Shown here in pieces: positions 8,131 to 17,078 of a DNA stretch of 48,021 nt. How positions within the stretch are numbered: the stretch's first letter is position 1; every line of letters starts with the position of its first letter. Location of the stretch: positions 29,589 through 77,609 of the forward strand of contig PLZW01000009.1 of the NCBI GenBank assembly GCA_003153575.1, given 5' to 3'. A program made the translations under genes and the position numbers. The notes below the pieces were generated by a model. It worked only from the letters and a program-made list of their open reading frames with translations. It was not told the DNA's origin and did no database searches. This DNA comes from Acidimicrobiaceae bacterium (GTDB lineage Bacteria > Actinomycetota > Acidimicrobiia > Acidimicrobiales > RAAP-2).

Positions 8131-8185
8131 GGCGTGACGATACCCCCGCCGCGCCCGGCGCCCCGGAGCGGCGATACTGGTGGGC
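8131..8185. promoter_or_regulatory. Compact divergent promoter region with two -10 boxes
   Basis: In 55 bp there is a leftward TATCGT (8142-8137), 6 nt before the thioesterase GTG, and a rightward GATACT (8173-8178), 7 nt before the bicupin ATG. Neither gene has a clear ribosome binding site at suitable spacing, consistent with leaderless starts in both directions. Confidence 0.45.
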
Positions 8186-9205
8186 ATGGCCATCGACGCA
8201 CACGAGGGCCCCGCCCCGGTCGTGACGGTGGGCGAGGCCACCGAGGACTGGACCGGGGACGCCCGCTTCCACGAGTACTCGACGGCCGCCGACCCGATCG
8301 GCTCGGGCACCATCTCCGCGGTGCCCGTCGAGCGCTTCTCCCCGACGGTCCACGAAGGTCCCGGCACCCGTCTGGTCCCCCTCGACCTGTCGGGACCGCT
8401 CGACGTCCCCTACCCGGCCACCAGCCCGGCGCTGCTGGCCGCCTTCGTGGTGCTCGAGCCCGGGAGCTCGCTGGTCACCACCCCGGACGCCACCAGCGAG
8501 CTCTACTACTGCCTCGAGGGTGCGGGAAGCACCGAGTTCACCCGGGCCGCGCTACCGGCGGAGGCCGCCGGACCGGCGCCGGATGGGGGGACCATCACCT
8601 GGGGACGCGGCGACTTCGTGACCCTGCCCGCCGGCTGCACCTGCGAGCACCGGGCCGGACCTGCGGAGCGGGCACTGCTCTACCGGGTGACCGACGCCCC
8701 GCTCCTCGCCTACCTCGGGGTCACCCCCGGACCCGCCCGGTTCGCCCCCACGCGCTATGCCGCCGCCGCCTCGCTGGCCCGCCTCGCCGAAGTCGAGGCC
8801 CACCCCGACGCGGCCAGCCGGAGCCGGGTCTCCATCCTGTTGGGCAACGCCGCCCAGCCGCAGACGCTGACAGTGACCCCCACCCTCTGGGCCATGCTCG
8901 GCGTCCTACCGGCCGACCGCGTCCAGCGCCCCCACCGCCACCAGAGCGTGGCCCTCGACCTGATCACCGACTGCGCCCCCGGGTGCTTCACGTTGGTCGG
9001 CACCTCGCTGGACGACCACGGCGAGATCGCCGACCCGATCCGCGTCGACTGGCAGGGCGCGGGCGCCTTCGTGACACCGCCCGGCATGTGGCACAGCCAT
9101 CACAACGAGTCCGGGCGCCCGGCCCACCTGGTCCCGATCCAGGACGCCGGTCTCCACACCTACCTGCGTTCCCTCGACATCCGGTTCGCCTCGTCCGCCG
9201 GGTGA
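8186..9205 (+). CDS. Bicupin protein, gentisate 1,2-dioxygenase-like
   Basis: This 339-aa protein has two cupin domains. The C-terminal cupin has a plausible metal site: His250 and His252 in PHRHQS, and His303 with neighbouring His305/306 in MWHSHH. The N-terminal cupin (around LYYCLEGAGS) lacks the HxH pair, as in many bicupin dioxygenases where only one domain binds iron. The arrangement resembles gentisate dioxygenase-type proteins, but no other aromatic-degradation gene is nearby, so the reaction is uncertain. The ATG at 8186 is favoured over a GTG at 8180 because of the GATACT box 7 nt upstream. It overlaps the FIST gene by GTGA, implying joint production. Confidence 0.75.
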   Translation: MAIDAHEGPAPVVTVGEATEDWTGDARFHEYSTAADPIGSGTISAVPVERFSPTVHEGPGTRLVPLDLSGPLDVPYPATSPALLAAFVVLEPGSSLVTTPDATSELYYCLEGAGSTEFTRAALPAEAAGPAPDGGTITWGRGDFVTLPAGCTCEHRAGPAERALLYRVTDAPLLAYLGVTPGPARFAPTRYAAAASLARLAEVEAHPDAASRSRVSILLGNAAQPQTLTVTPTLWAMLGVLPADRVQRPHRHQSVALDLITDCAPGCFTLVGTSLDDHGEIADPIRVDWQGAGAFVTPPGMWHSHHNESGRPAHLVPIQDAGLHTYLRSLDIRFASSAG

Positions 9206-10359
9206 GCCCGTCGGCGTTCTCCAGCGCGCTCTCGCGCCACCCGATCACCAGCCAGGCCGTGGGCGAGGTCGTCGGGGCTGTGCTGGAAGAGGTCGGCGAG
9301 CGACCCGACCTCGTCGTGGTGACCGTCACCCGGCCCCACGCCGGGGCTCTCGAGGACGTGGTGTCGACCATCGACGCCGTGCTCCATCCGCTGGCCCTGA
9401 TCGGTTGCGCGGCCGAGTCGGTGATCGGTCGCGACACCGAGGTCGAGGAACTCCCCGCCGTCAGCCTGTGGGCGGGACAGCCCGGGCCGTTGGCCGCCTT
9501 CGCCCTGACCGCCAGCCGCCGTGCCGACGACGATTGGGACTTCACCGGCTGGCCCGATCACGTCGGCTTCGCCCCGAGCGCCGTCCTGGTCCTGGCCGAC
9601 CCGTTCACCTTCCCGGCCGACGAGTTCTGCGCGGTACTCCGCCACTCCCGACCGGGGCTGCCGGTGGTCGGCGGCTACGCATCGGGTGCCTCGGGTCCCG
9701 GCGGCACCCGCCTGGCCATCGGCGACCGGGTCGAGTCCACCGGGGCCGTGGCCGTGCTCCTCGGTCCGGCGACCGAAGTGGTGCCGGTCGTGTCCCAGGG
9801 GTGCCGGCCCTTCGGGCGCGTCCTGACCGTGACCCGCGTGGAACGGAACCTGGTCCAAGAGATCGCCGGCCGACCGGCCATGGAGTGCATGGTCGACCAG
9901 ATCGCCGAGCACCTCGGCCGCGCCGCCATCGCCGGTATCGAGGGCAACGGCCTCCTCCTCGGACGCTGCGTCGACGAGGGGATCCTCGACCCCGGCGCCG
10001 GTGACCTCCTCTTCCGGCCCCTGCTCGGCGTGGAGCGGGCGACCGGGGCGCTGTCGGTGGAGGACCGGGTGCCGCTCGGCAGCGCCGTGCAGTTCGCGCT
10101 GCGGGACGCCTCGACCGCGTCCGGCGACCTGACCGCCGCCCTGTCCGGTCGGCGGGCCGATGCCGCCTTGTTGTTCACCTGCAACGGGCGGGGCACCCGG
10201 CTGTTCGACCAGGCCGACCATGACGCCGACGCCGTGGCCCGCTCGCTCGGCCCCGTCCCACTCGGGGGGCTGTTCGCCTCCGGGGAGTTCGGTCCGGTCG
10301 GCGGGGTCAACTTCGTGCACAGCTTCGCGGCGTCGCTGGTGCTGTTTCGGGAGCGTTGA
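9202..10359 (+). CDS. FIST-domain (FIST_N + FIST_C) sensory protein
   Basis: The 385-aa protein shows the two halves of the FIST module, an intracellular ligand-sensing fold. FIST_N features include LIGCAAESVIGRD and GLPVVGGYASGASGPGG; FIST_C features include LLFTCNGRGTRLF and GGLFASGEFGPVGGVNFVH near the end. FIST modules are thought to bind small ligands such as amino acids. There is no kinase, cyclase or other output domain here, so it is a stand-alone FIST. The GTG start overlaps the bicupin stop (GTGA), and the pair is separated from tkt by 51 bp with its own probable promoter. Confidence 0.85.
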   Translation: MSPSAFSSALSRHPITSQAVGEVVGAVLEEVGERPDLVVVTVTRPHAGALEDVVSTIDAVLHPLALIGCAAESVIGRDTEVEELPAVSLWAGQPGPLAAFALTASRRADDDWDFTGWPDHVGFAPSAVLVLADPFTFPADEFCAVLRHSRPGLPVVGGYASGASGPGGTRLAIGDRVESTGAVAVLLGPATEVVPVVSQGCRPFGRVLTVTRVERNLVQEIAGRPAMECMVDQIAEHLGRAAIAGIEGNGLLLGRCVDEGILDPGAGDLLFRPLLGVERATGALSVEDRVPLGSAVQFALRDASTASGDLTAALSGRRADAALLFTCNGRGTRLFDQADHDADAVARSLGPVPLGGLFASGEFGPVGGVNFVHSFAASLVLFRER

Positions 10360-10410
10360 GGCCGTCCCGCGGTGCCCGCGCCGGCACGCACGACCGGTAG
10401 GGTTTGGCCG

Positions 10411-12426
10411 ATGCCCACGTCTGCCCCGCCACCACTGGATCCCGCACCGAGCGCCGTGCTCGAGCAGCGCGGCATCGACGTCATCCGCGGCCTGGCCATG
10501 GACGCCCCCCGGGCCGCCCACTCGGGCCACCCCGGGACGGCCATGGCGCTGGCACCCCTGGCCCACGTCCTCTTCACCCGGGTGCTGCGGCACGACCCCT
10601 CCGACCCCCACTGGCCGGACCGTGACCGTTTCGTCCTGTCCAACGGGCACGCCTCCATCCTCTTGTACTCGATGCTCCACCTGACGGGCTCCGGGCTGAC
10701 CCTCGACGACCTCCGGGCGTTCCGGTCCTGGGGCAGCGCCACGCCGGGCCATCCCGAGCGCGGCCACACCGCCGGAGTCGAGGTGACCACCGGACCCCTC
10801 GGCCAGGGCTTCGCCAACGGCGTCGGGCTCGGGATCGCCGAGCGGTGGCTGCGCGCCCACTTCTCGGCCGACCTGTGCGACCACCACACCTACGTGGTGG
10901 CCGGCGACGGCTGCCTGGAGGAGGGCATCTCCCACGAGGCCGCCTCGCTGGCCGGCCACCTGCGGCTCGGCCGCCTGGTGTACGTCTACGACGACAACCA
11001 CATCACCATCGACGGTCCCACCGAACTGAGCCTCGACGACAACGCGGCCGAACGGTTCGCCGCCTACGGATGGGCCGTCGACGACCTCGGCGAGGCGGCC
11101 AACGACCTCGACACCCTCGAGAGCGCCCTCCTCCGGGCCCGGGCCGACGAGGACCGTCCGTCGCTGATCATCCTACGCAGCCACATCGGCTACCCCGCCC
11201 CCAACGTCATGGACTCGGCGAAGGCCCACGGTGACCCGCTCAGCGACGACGAGACCCGACTGACCAAGGAGATCCTCGGCCTCCCCGTCGACGAGACGTT
11301 CTGGGTGCCCGACGACGTGTTGGCCATGTACCGCTCGACCATCCCGCGGGGTCGGGCCATGCGGGACGTGTGGGAGAAGCGCCTGTCGGCCTGGGACGGC
11401 GACCGGGCACGCTGGGACGCCGCCCAACTCGGGCACGGCCTGCCCGGCTGGGAGAAGACGCTGCCGTCGTTTGCGGCATCCGATGGACCAATGGCCACCC
11501 GCAAGGCCATTAAGGCGTGCCTCGACGCCACCCAGGGCCAGCTCCCGGGGCTCATGCCCGGCAGTGCCGACCTGACGGGCAACACCGGGATGGCATTGGC
11601 CGGTGCCACCGCCCAATCGGCCGACGACCCCGGCGGCAGCCTCATCCACTTCGGCATCCGCGAGCACGCCATGGCTGCGGTCATGACCGGCATGGCCGCC
11701 CACGGCGGGACGATCCCGGTAGGCGGCACCTTCTTCGTCTTCTCCGACTACATGCGCGGCGCGGTCCGGGTGGCCGCCGTGTCACAGGTCCACGTCGTCT
11801 ACTCGTGGACCCACGACTCGATCGGTCTCGGCCAGGACGGCCCCACCCACCAGCCCGTCGAGCAGCTGGCCGCCGTCCGGGCCATGCCCGGACTCCGCGT
11901 CATCCGCCCGGCCGACGCCAACGAGACGGCGCATGCCTGGCGCGTGGCGGTCGACTCGAGCGGCCCGACGGCGTTGATCCTGTCCCGCCAGGAGCTACCC
12001 GTCCTGGACGCCACGGCCGAACTGGCCCCGACCGGGGTGGCCAAGGGGGCCTACGTGCTGGCCGAGCCGGGCGACGGGCCGGCCCAGGTCGTGCTGATCG
12101 GCACCGGCAGCGAGGTGAGCCTGTGCGTGGACGCCGCCCGGCTGCTGGCCGAGGCCGGAACCCGGGCCCGCGTCGTCTCCCTCCCGTGCTGGGAGCTCTT
12201 CGCCGAGCAGGGCGACGCCTACCGGGATGAGATCCTGCCGCCCGGCGTGCCGGCTCTGTCGGTGGAGGCGGCGACCACCTTCGGCTGGGACCGCTATGCC
12301 GACGACTCGATCGGTATCGACCACTTCGGTGCGTCGGCGCCCGGTGAGGTGGTCATGCGCGAGTTCGGCTTCGACCCCGTCAACGTGGCCGCCCGGGCCA
12401 CGGCGCTGCTCGGCACCGCTACGTAA
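10411..12426 (+). CDS. tkt: Transketolase
   Basis: This thiamine-diphosphate enzyme of the non-oxidative pentose phosphate pathway moves two-carbon units between sugar phosphates. It has 671 aa, the usual length. Seen are the N-terminal HSGHPGTAMALAPL, the ThDP/Mg motif GDGCLEEGISHEAASLAG (from Gly165), and the second transketolase signature GQDGPTHQPVEQLAAVRAMP. The ATG at 10411 has no clear ribosome binding site but a TAGGGT box at 10398-10403 lies 7 nt upstream, suggesting a leaderless mRNA that starts the tkt-tal-gnd-zwf-pgl series. Confidence 0.96.
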   Translation: MPTSAPPPLDPAPSAVLEQRGIDVIRGLAMDAPRAAHSGHPGTAMALAPLAHVLFTRVLRHDPSDPHWPDRDRFVLSNGHASILLYSMLHLTGSGLTLDDLRAFRSWGSATPGHPERGHTAGVEVTTGPLGQGFANGVGLGIAERWLRAHFSADLCDHHTYVVAGDGCLEEGISHEAASLAGHLRLGRLVYVYDDNHITIDGPTELSLDDNAAERFAAYGWAVDDLGEAANDLDTLESALLRARADEDRPSLIILRSHIGYPAPNVMDSAKAHGDPLSDDETRLTKEILGLPVDETFWVPDDVLAMYRSTIPRGRAMRDVWEKRLSAWDGDRARWDAAQLGHGLPGWEKTLPSFAASDGPMATRKAIKACLDATQGQLPGLMPGSADLTGNTGMALAGATAQSADDPGGSLIHFGIREHAMAAVMTGMAAHGGTIPVGGTFFVFSDYMRGAVRVAAVSQVHVVYSWTHDSIGLGQDGPTHQPVEQLAAVRAMPGLRVIRPADANETAHAWRVAVDSSGPTALILSRQELPVLDATAELAPTGVAKGAYVLAEPGDGPAQVVLIGTGSEVSLCVDAARLLAEAGTRARVVSLPCWELFAEQGDAYRDEILPPGVPALSVEAATTFGWDRYADDSIGIDHFGASAPGEVVMREFGFDPVNVAARATALLGTAT

Positions 12427-12518
12427 CGGGCCGACGACCCACGGAGAGGACCGCACCGCAACACACGACCGCCACCCGCCGCCCGCCACACCCAGGGGAT
12501 CCCACGAGAGGACCACCG

Positions 12519-13646
12519 ATGACCAAGCTCCACGATCTCTACTCCGCCCAGGGCCAGAGCCCCTGGCTCGACAACCTCCGCCGTGACTGGCTGCGGGACG
12601 GCACCCTGGCCGGCTTGGTCGACCAGGGCATCCGGGGGGTGACCTCCAATCCGACTATCTTCGCCAAGGCCATCAGCGGCCAGGACACGTACGACGAGCA
12701 GTTCCGGTCGCTGATCGCCGGGAAGGCGATCGTCGGCAGTTCGATCGAGGATGCCTACTGGGACCTCGTGGTGGACGACATCCACCACGCGCTGGCCATC
12801 CTCCGTCCGGTGTTCGACGCCTCGGGCGGGAGCGACGGATTCGTGTCGGTCGAGGTGGCTCCGTCCCTCGCCCACGACACCGACGGCACCATCGCCGCGG
12901 CGCGCGGCCTGCACGCGCGGGTCGACCGGCCCAATGTGTTGGTCAAGATCCCCGCCACCGAGGAGTGCGTCCCCTCCATCCGGCAGATGATCGCCGAGGG
13001 ACGCAGTATCAACGTCACCCTCATCTTCTCCCTGACCCGCTACGGCGAGGTCATCGAGGCCTACCTGTCGGGCCTGGAGGCGCTCGTCGCCTCCGGCGTC
13101 GATGACCTGTCGGGCGTGGCCAGCGTGGCCTCGTTCTTCATCAGCCGGGTGGACACCGAGGTCGACAAGCGGATCGAGGCTGCCGCCGCCGGCGACGACA
13201 AGCTGCTGGCCCTGCAGGGCACGGCCGCCGTGGCCCAGGCCCGGCTGGCTTACGCGCTGTTCACCGACCGCTTCGCCGGCGACCGGTGGGAGGTCCTGGC
13301 CGCCAAGGGGGCGCGGGTCCAGCGTCCGCTGTGGGCCTCCACCTCCACCAAGAACCCGGCTTATCCCGACCTCGCCTATGTGGACACGCTGATCGGTCCC
13401 GACACGGTCAACACCATGCCCGACGGCACCGTCGCCGACTTCCTCGACCACGGCACCGTGGCCCGCACCGTCGACGCCGATCTTGACGCCGCCCGGTCGG
13501 ACATCGACCGGCTGGCCGCGGCCGGCATCCACATGGAGGACGTGGCCGCGGTGCTCGAGACCGAAGGGGTGGCCTCGTTCGCCGCCTCGTTCGACGACCT
13601 GATGGACTCGCTGACGAAAAAGGCTGCAGAGCTCGCCGTCCGCTGA
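12519..13646 (+). CDS. tal: Transaldolase
   Basis: This 375-aa protein is the actinobacterial, longer type of transaldolase, moving a dihydroxyacetone unit between sugar phosphates. The N-terminal signature GVTSNPTIFAKAI is present, and the Schiff-base lysine is Lys143 in NVLVKIPATEE. Further conserved parts are NVTLIFSLTRYGEV and WASTSTKNP. The ATG follows GAGAGGACCACCG, a good ribosome binding site. The 92 bp after tkt contain a second GAGAGGACC copy and no evident terminator, so co-transcription is likely. Confidence 0.96.
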   Translation: MTKLHDLYSAQGQSPWLDNLRRDWLRDGTLAGLVDQGIRGVTSNPTIFAKAISGQDTYDEQFRSLIAGKAIVGSSIEDAYWDLVVDDIHHALAILRPVFDASGGSDGFVSVEVAPSLAHDTDGTIAAARGLHARVDRPNVLVKIPATEECVPSIRQMIAEGRSINVTLIFSLTRYGEVIEAYLSGLEALVASGVDDLSGVASVASFFISRVDTEVDKRIEAAAAGDDKLLALQGTAAVAQARLAYALFTDRFAGDRWEVLAAKGARVQRPLWASTSTKNPAYPDLAYVDTLIGPDTVNTMPDGTVADFLDHGTVARTVDADLDAARSDIDRLAAAGIHMEDVAAVLETEGVASFAASFDDLMDSLTKKAAELAVR

Positions 13647-13707
13647 CCGCACGGGCCGCACCGGGTCCCCGGCGGCCGATGACCGCACCCACAACCAAGG
13701 AGCACCC

Positions 13708-14643
13708 ATGAAGATCGCAATGGTCGGACTCGGCAAGATGGGCGCCAACATGGCCCAGCGACTTGTCGAACACGGTCACGAAGTGGTGGCCTTCGACCTG
13801 AATGCCGGGGCCCGGGAAGCCACCTCCGCCTTCGGGGCCAAGCCGGTGGCGACCCTGGAGGAGCTGGCCGCCGCCCTCGAGCCGCCCCGGGTGGCCTGGG
13901 TCATGGTGCCGGCCGGCAAGCCGACCAACGACACCATCACGACATTGGCCGGGCTCTTCGAACCGGGTGACGTCGTCATCGACGGCGGCAACTCCAACTA
14001 CAAGGAGACCGCCCCCCTGGTCGGGCAGCTGGCCGACCAGGGCGTCGCCCTGGTCGACGCCGGTACCTCGGGTGGCATCTGGGGCCTGAAGGAGGGCTAC
14101 TGCCTCATGGTCGGCGGTACCAAGGAGGCGGTGGCGGTGTGCGAGCCGGCCTTCGTCGCCCTCGCTCCCGAGGGCGGCTACGCCCACGTGGGCCCGCCCG
14201 GGGCGGGCCATTTCGTCAAGATGGTGCACAACGGGATCGAATACGGCCTGATGCAGGCCTACGCCGAGGGATTCGAGATCATGTCCGAGGCCCCCGAGTT
14301 CGACCTCGACCTCCACGAGATCGCCGCCATCTGGCGCTATGGCTCGGTGGTCCGCTCGTGGCTGCTCGAACTGGCCGAACGGGCGTTGCGGCCGGAGTCC
14401 GGATTCGAGAAGATCGAGGGGGTTGTCGCCGACTCCGGTGAGGGCCGTTGGACGGTCGAGGAGGCCATCAACCGCGGCGTGTCGGCCCCGGTCATCTCGT
14501 CGGCGCTGTTCGCCCGGTTCGCTTCGCAGAAGCCGGACGCCTTCGGGCTCCGCCTGGTGTCCGCCCTGCGCAACCAATTCGGCGGCCACGCCTTCACCAC
14601 CACCGGGGGCACCCTCGGCGGCGAGACGGGGACACCGGCGTGA
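13708..14643 (+). CDS. gnd: 6-phosphogluconate dehydrogenase, decarboxylating, short type
   Basis: It oxidises 6-phosphogluconate to ribulose 5-phosphate, CO2 and reduced nicotinamide cofactor. The 311-aa length fits the short GndA/YqeC-like class rather than the 470-aa enzyme. The Rossmann motif is GLGKMG (7-12); DGGNSNYKE is the substrate loop; Lys171 in HFVKMVHNGIEYGLMQ is the catalytic lysine. Short-type enzymes often use NAD, and the residue after the second strand here is Asp (VVAFDLN), which suits NAD better than NADP; this is inference. AAGGAG lies 6 nt before the ATG. The stop overlaps zwf by GTGA. Confidence 0.94.
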   Translation: MKIAMVGLGKMGANMAQRLVEHGHEVVAFDLNAGAREATSAFGAKPVATLEELAAALEPPRVAWVMVPAGKPTNDTITTLAGLFEPGDVVIDGGNSNYKETAPLVGQLADQGVALVDAGTSGGIWGLKEGYCLMVGGTKEAVAVCEPAFVALAPEGGYAHVGPPGAGHFVKMVHNGIEYGLMQAYAEGFEIMSEAPEFDLDLHEIAAIWRYGSVVRSWLLELAERALRPESGFEKIEGVVADSGEGRWTVEEAINRGVSAPVISSALFARFASQKPDAFGLRLVSALRNQFGGHAFTTTGGTLGGETGTPA

Positions 14644-16271
14644 CCACCGACCCCATCTCCATCGCCGCCGCCATGGACGCCGAACGGGACCCGGGATCGG
14701 ACACGCCGAGCGCGGCCGACGGCGAACGACGCACGCTCCCTCCCGTCCTGTCCAAGGCCCCTCCGGTGGCCATGGTGATCTTCGGCGCCTCCGGGGACCT
14801 CACCGCCCGCAAGATCCTGCCTGCCCTGGCCCGCCTGGCCGACCGTGGCGTGCTCGACGACGGGTTCACCGTGATCGGCGTGGCCCGCACGGAGTGGAGC
14901 GACGACGAGTTCCGCGCCCACGTGACCGAGTCCACCCCGGACGGCGGGCCCAAGTGGCGGGCCCTGACCGGGCGGTTCAAGTACGTGACGGGCGAGTACG
15001 ACCACCCGGACACCTTCGACCAGCTCCGTTCCCACTTGGACGAGGCCGACCGGATCGACGGCACCGACGGGAACCGCCTCTACTACCTGGCCACCATCCC
15101 GAGCGTCTTCGGCCTGGTCGCCCAAGCCCTAGCCAAGCACGGGTGCACCGGGCCTGGCGCCGGCGGCAACTTCGCCCGGGTGGTGGTGGAGAAGCCGTTC
15201 GGCCGCGACCTGGACAGCGCCTTGGCGCTGAACGACGAGATGCACCGGGCCTTCGACGAGAGCCAGATCTACCGGATCGACCACTACATGGGGAAGGAGA
15301 CGGTCCAGAACGTCCTGGCGCTCCGGTTCGCCAACGCCATCTTCGAGCCCATCTGGAACCGGCGCTACGTCGAGCAGGTCCAGGTGACGGTGGCCGAGAG
15401 CCTCGGCGTCGAGCACCGGGGCGGCTTCTACGAGACGGCCGGCGCCCTTCGGGACATCGTCCAGAACCACGTGATGCAGGTGCTGGCCCTGACCCTCATG
15501 GAGTCGCCCACCAGCACCGAAGCCGACCGGGTCCGTGACGAGAAGGTCAAGCTCCTCCAGGCCATCGACATCCCCACCCCGGACGAGGCCGTCGACAAGT
15601 CGGTCCGGGGCCAGTACCTGGCCGGCACCGTCGACGGTGTGGACGTCCCCGGCTACCGCGCCGAGGACGACGTCGCCCCCGACAGCCAGACCGAGACCTA
15701 CCTGGCCCTGCGCCTGCGGGTGGAGAACTGGCGGTGGGCCGGCGTCCCCATCTACGTGCGCACCGGGAAGCGGCTGCCGGCCCGGGTCACCGAAGTCGCC
15801 CTCACCTTCCGCCAGGTCCCCTTCCTCCTGTTCGACCACCGGTCGAGCCGCGACCTGCGCCCCAACACGTTGATCCTGCGGATCCAGCCCGACGAGGGGA
15901 TCAGTCTCGAATTCGGCGCCAAGGTGCCCGGCGAGAAGTTCCACATCCGGTCGGTGGCCATGGACTTCTCCTACGACGAGGCGTTCGCCGGGGCCGATGC
16001 GGCCGACGGTTACGAGCGGCTGATCCACGACGCCATGGTCGGCGACGCCACGTTGTTCATCCGATCGGACGAGGTCGAGCAGGCCTGGCGGATCGTCGAC
16101 CCCTACTTGACGGCGTGGTCGGAGCCGGGCGGCGGCCTCCACTTCTATCCGGCCGGCACCTGGGGCCCCCACATGGCCGACCTGCTGGTCGAGCGGTCCG
16201 GCGACGAGTGGCGCAATCCGGTGGTCGACCTGGAGTTGAGCGGCGGGCGCCAGACCCACCTCGAACAGTGA
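14640..16271 (+). CDS. zwf: Glucose-6-phosphate 1-dehydrogenase
   Basis: This is the first enzyme of the oxidative pentose phosphate pathway, making 6-phosphogluconolactone and NAD(P)H. The coenzyme motif FGASGDLTARKILPAL begins near residue 48, and the active-site signature RIDHYMGKETVQN is at 212-224 with His215. The GTG at 14640 overlaps the gnd stop, giving 543 aa; the first 40 residues are poorly conserved, so an internal start at MDAERD is possible. Actinobacteria usually carry opcA, a G6PDH assembly factor, between zwf and pgl. Here opcA is absent and pgl follows after 40 bp. Confidence 0.95.
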   Translation: MTTDPISIAAAMDAERDPGSDTPSAADGERRTLPPVLSKAPPVAMVIFGASGDLTARKILPALARLADRGVLDDGFTVIGVARTEWSDDEFRAHVTESTPDGGPKWRALTGRFKYVTGEYDHPDTFDQLRSHLDEADRIDGTDGNRLYYLATIPSVFGLVAQALAKHGCTGPGAGGNFARVVVEKPFGRDLDSALALNDEMHRAFDESQIYRIDHYMGKETVQNVLALRFANAIFEPIWNRRYVEQVQVTVAESLGVEHRGGFYETAGALRDIVQNHVMQVLALTLMESPTSTEADRVRDEKVKLLQAIDIPTPDEAVDKSVRGQYLAGTVDGVDVPGYRAEDDVAPDSQTETYLALRLRVENWRWAGVPIYVRTGKRLPARVTEVALTFRQVPFLLFDHRSSRDLRPNTLILRIQPDEGISLEFGAKVPGEKFHIRSVAMDFSYDEAFAGADAADGYERLIHDAMVGDATLFIRSDEVEQAWRIVDPYLTAWSEPGGGLHFYPAGTWGPHMADLLVERSGDEWRNPVVDLELSGGRQTHLEQ

Positions 16272-16311
16272 CGCCCGGGACGACGGATGCGAAGCCCCAC
16301 CGGGCCGCGCC

Positions 16312-17001
16312 ATGAACGGCACCGTCCGGCTGGTGGACTCCGTGCCCGAGGCCTTCGCCGACCTCGTCGCCGACGAGCTGGCCGGCTCCGCTCCCGGCTA
16401 TGCGCTGTTCCTGTCGGGGGGTGGCACCGCCGTCGAGTGCTACCGGGCCCTGGCCGCCCGCCACGGTCTCCCCTGGGCCGGCGTCGACATCTACCTCGGT
16501 GACGAGCGGTGTGTGCCCCCGGAGGACCCCGACTCCAACCACGCCATGATCGTGGACGTCCTCCTCGACGCGGTGGGACCGGTGGGGTCGGACCATCCCA
16601 TGTACACCTCGGGCCCGCCGGCCGAGGCGGCCGCCGCCTACCAGCGGCTGGTTGGCGCCGTCACCCCCGACCTGGTCCACCTCGGCCTCGGACCCGACGG
16701 GCATACCGCGTCCCTCTTCCCGGGGTCGCTCGCGCTCGATGACACCGACCCCGACCATCTGGTGGTGGCCAACACCGACCCGAACGGGGTCAACCGCCAC
16801 GAGCGGCTCACGTTGACCTTTGCCGGCATCGCCCGGGCCCGTCGCGTCGTCGTCACGGTGGCCGGTGCCTCCAAACGCGCCGCCCTGGCCGCAGTCATGG
16901 CCGGCGATGACCTGCCGGCCGGGCGGCTGACCGGAGCCGACATCGTCTGGCTGGTCGACGCCGACGCCCTCGGCGACGGTCGACCCGACCCGGGGGGATG
17001 A
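16312..17001 (+). CDS. pgl: 6-phosphogluconolactonase
   Basis: The 229-aa enzyme hydrolyses the lactone made by Zwf. It belongs to the DevB/Pgl type of the NagB-like fold. Recognisable motifs are LFLSGGGTAVECY, IYLGDERCVPPEDPDSN and LGLGPDGHTASLFPGS, the last being the family hallmark with the conserved His. It is placed between zwf and fbiC. An upstream frame extending past its end overlaps it by 4 bp, but the chosen fbiC start leaves a 77-bp gap. Confidence 0.93.
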   Translation: MNGTVRLVDSVPEAFADLVADELAGSAPGYALFLSGGGTAVECYRALAARHGLPWAGVDIYLGDERCVPPEDPDSNHAMIVDVLLDAVGPVGSDHPMYTSGPPAEAAAAYQRLVGAVTPDLVHLGLGPDGHTASLFPGSLALDDTDPDHLVVANTDPNGVNRHERLTLTFAGIARARRVVVTVAGASKRAALAAVMAGDDLPAGRLTGADIVWLVDADALGDGRPDPGG

Positions 17002-17065
17002 CCGACCGCCCCGTGGGACGGTCGACGGCGATGCGCGCCCAGGTCGGCGTCGCGAACGCCTCCGG

Positions 17066-17071
17066 TAAGGT
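17066..17071 (+). promoter_or_regulatory. TAAGGT -10 box for a leaderless fbiC transcript
   Basis: TAAGGT lies 7 nt before the ATG at 17079, placing transcription start at or next to the start codon. It decides the fbiC start against the upstream ATG at 16998. No -35 element is obvious. Confidence 0.5.
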
Positions 17072-17078
17072 GACCCCG

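Noticed and set aside
16998-17078. fbiC start at ATG 16998 with ATGA overlap to pgl
   Set aside because: The 27 added residues look unlike the family, and TAAGGT lies 7 nt before the ATG at 17079. The overlap keeps this as a possible alternative.
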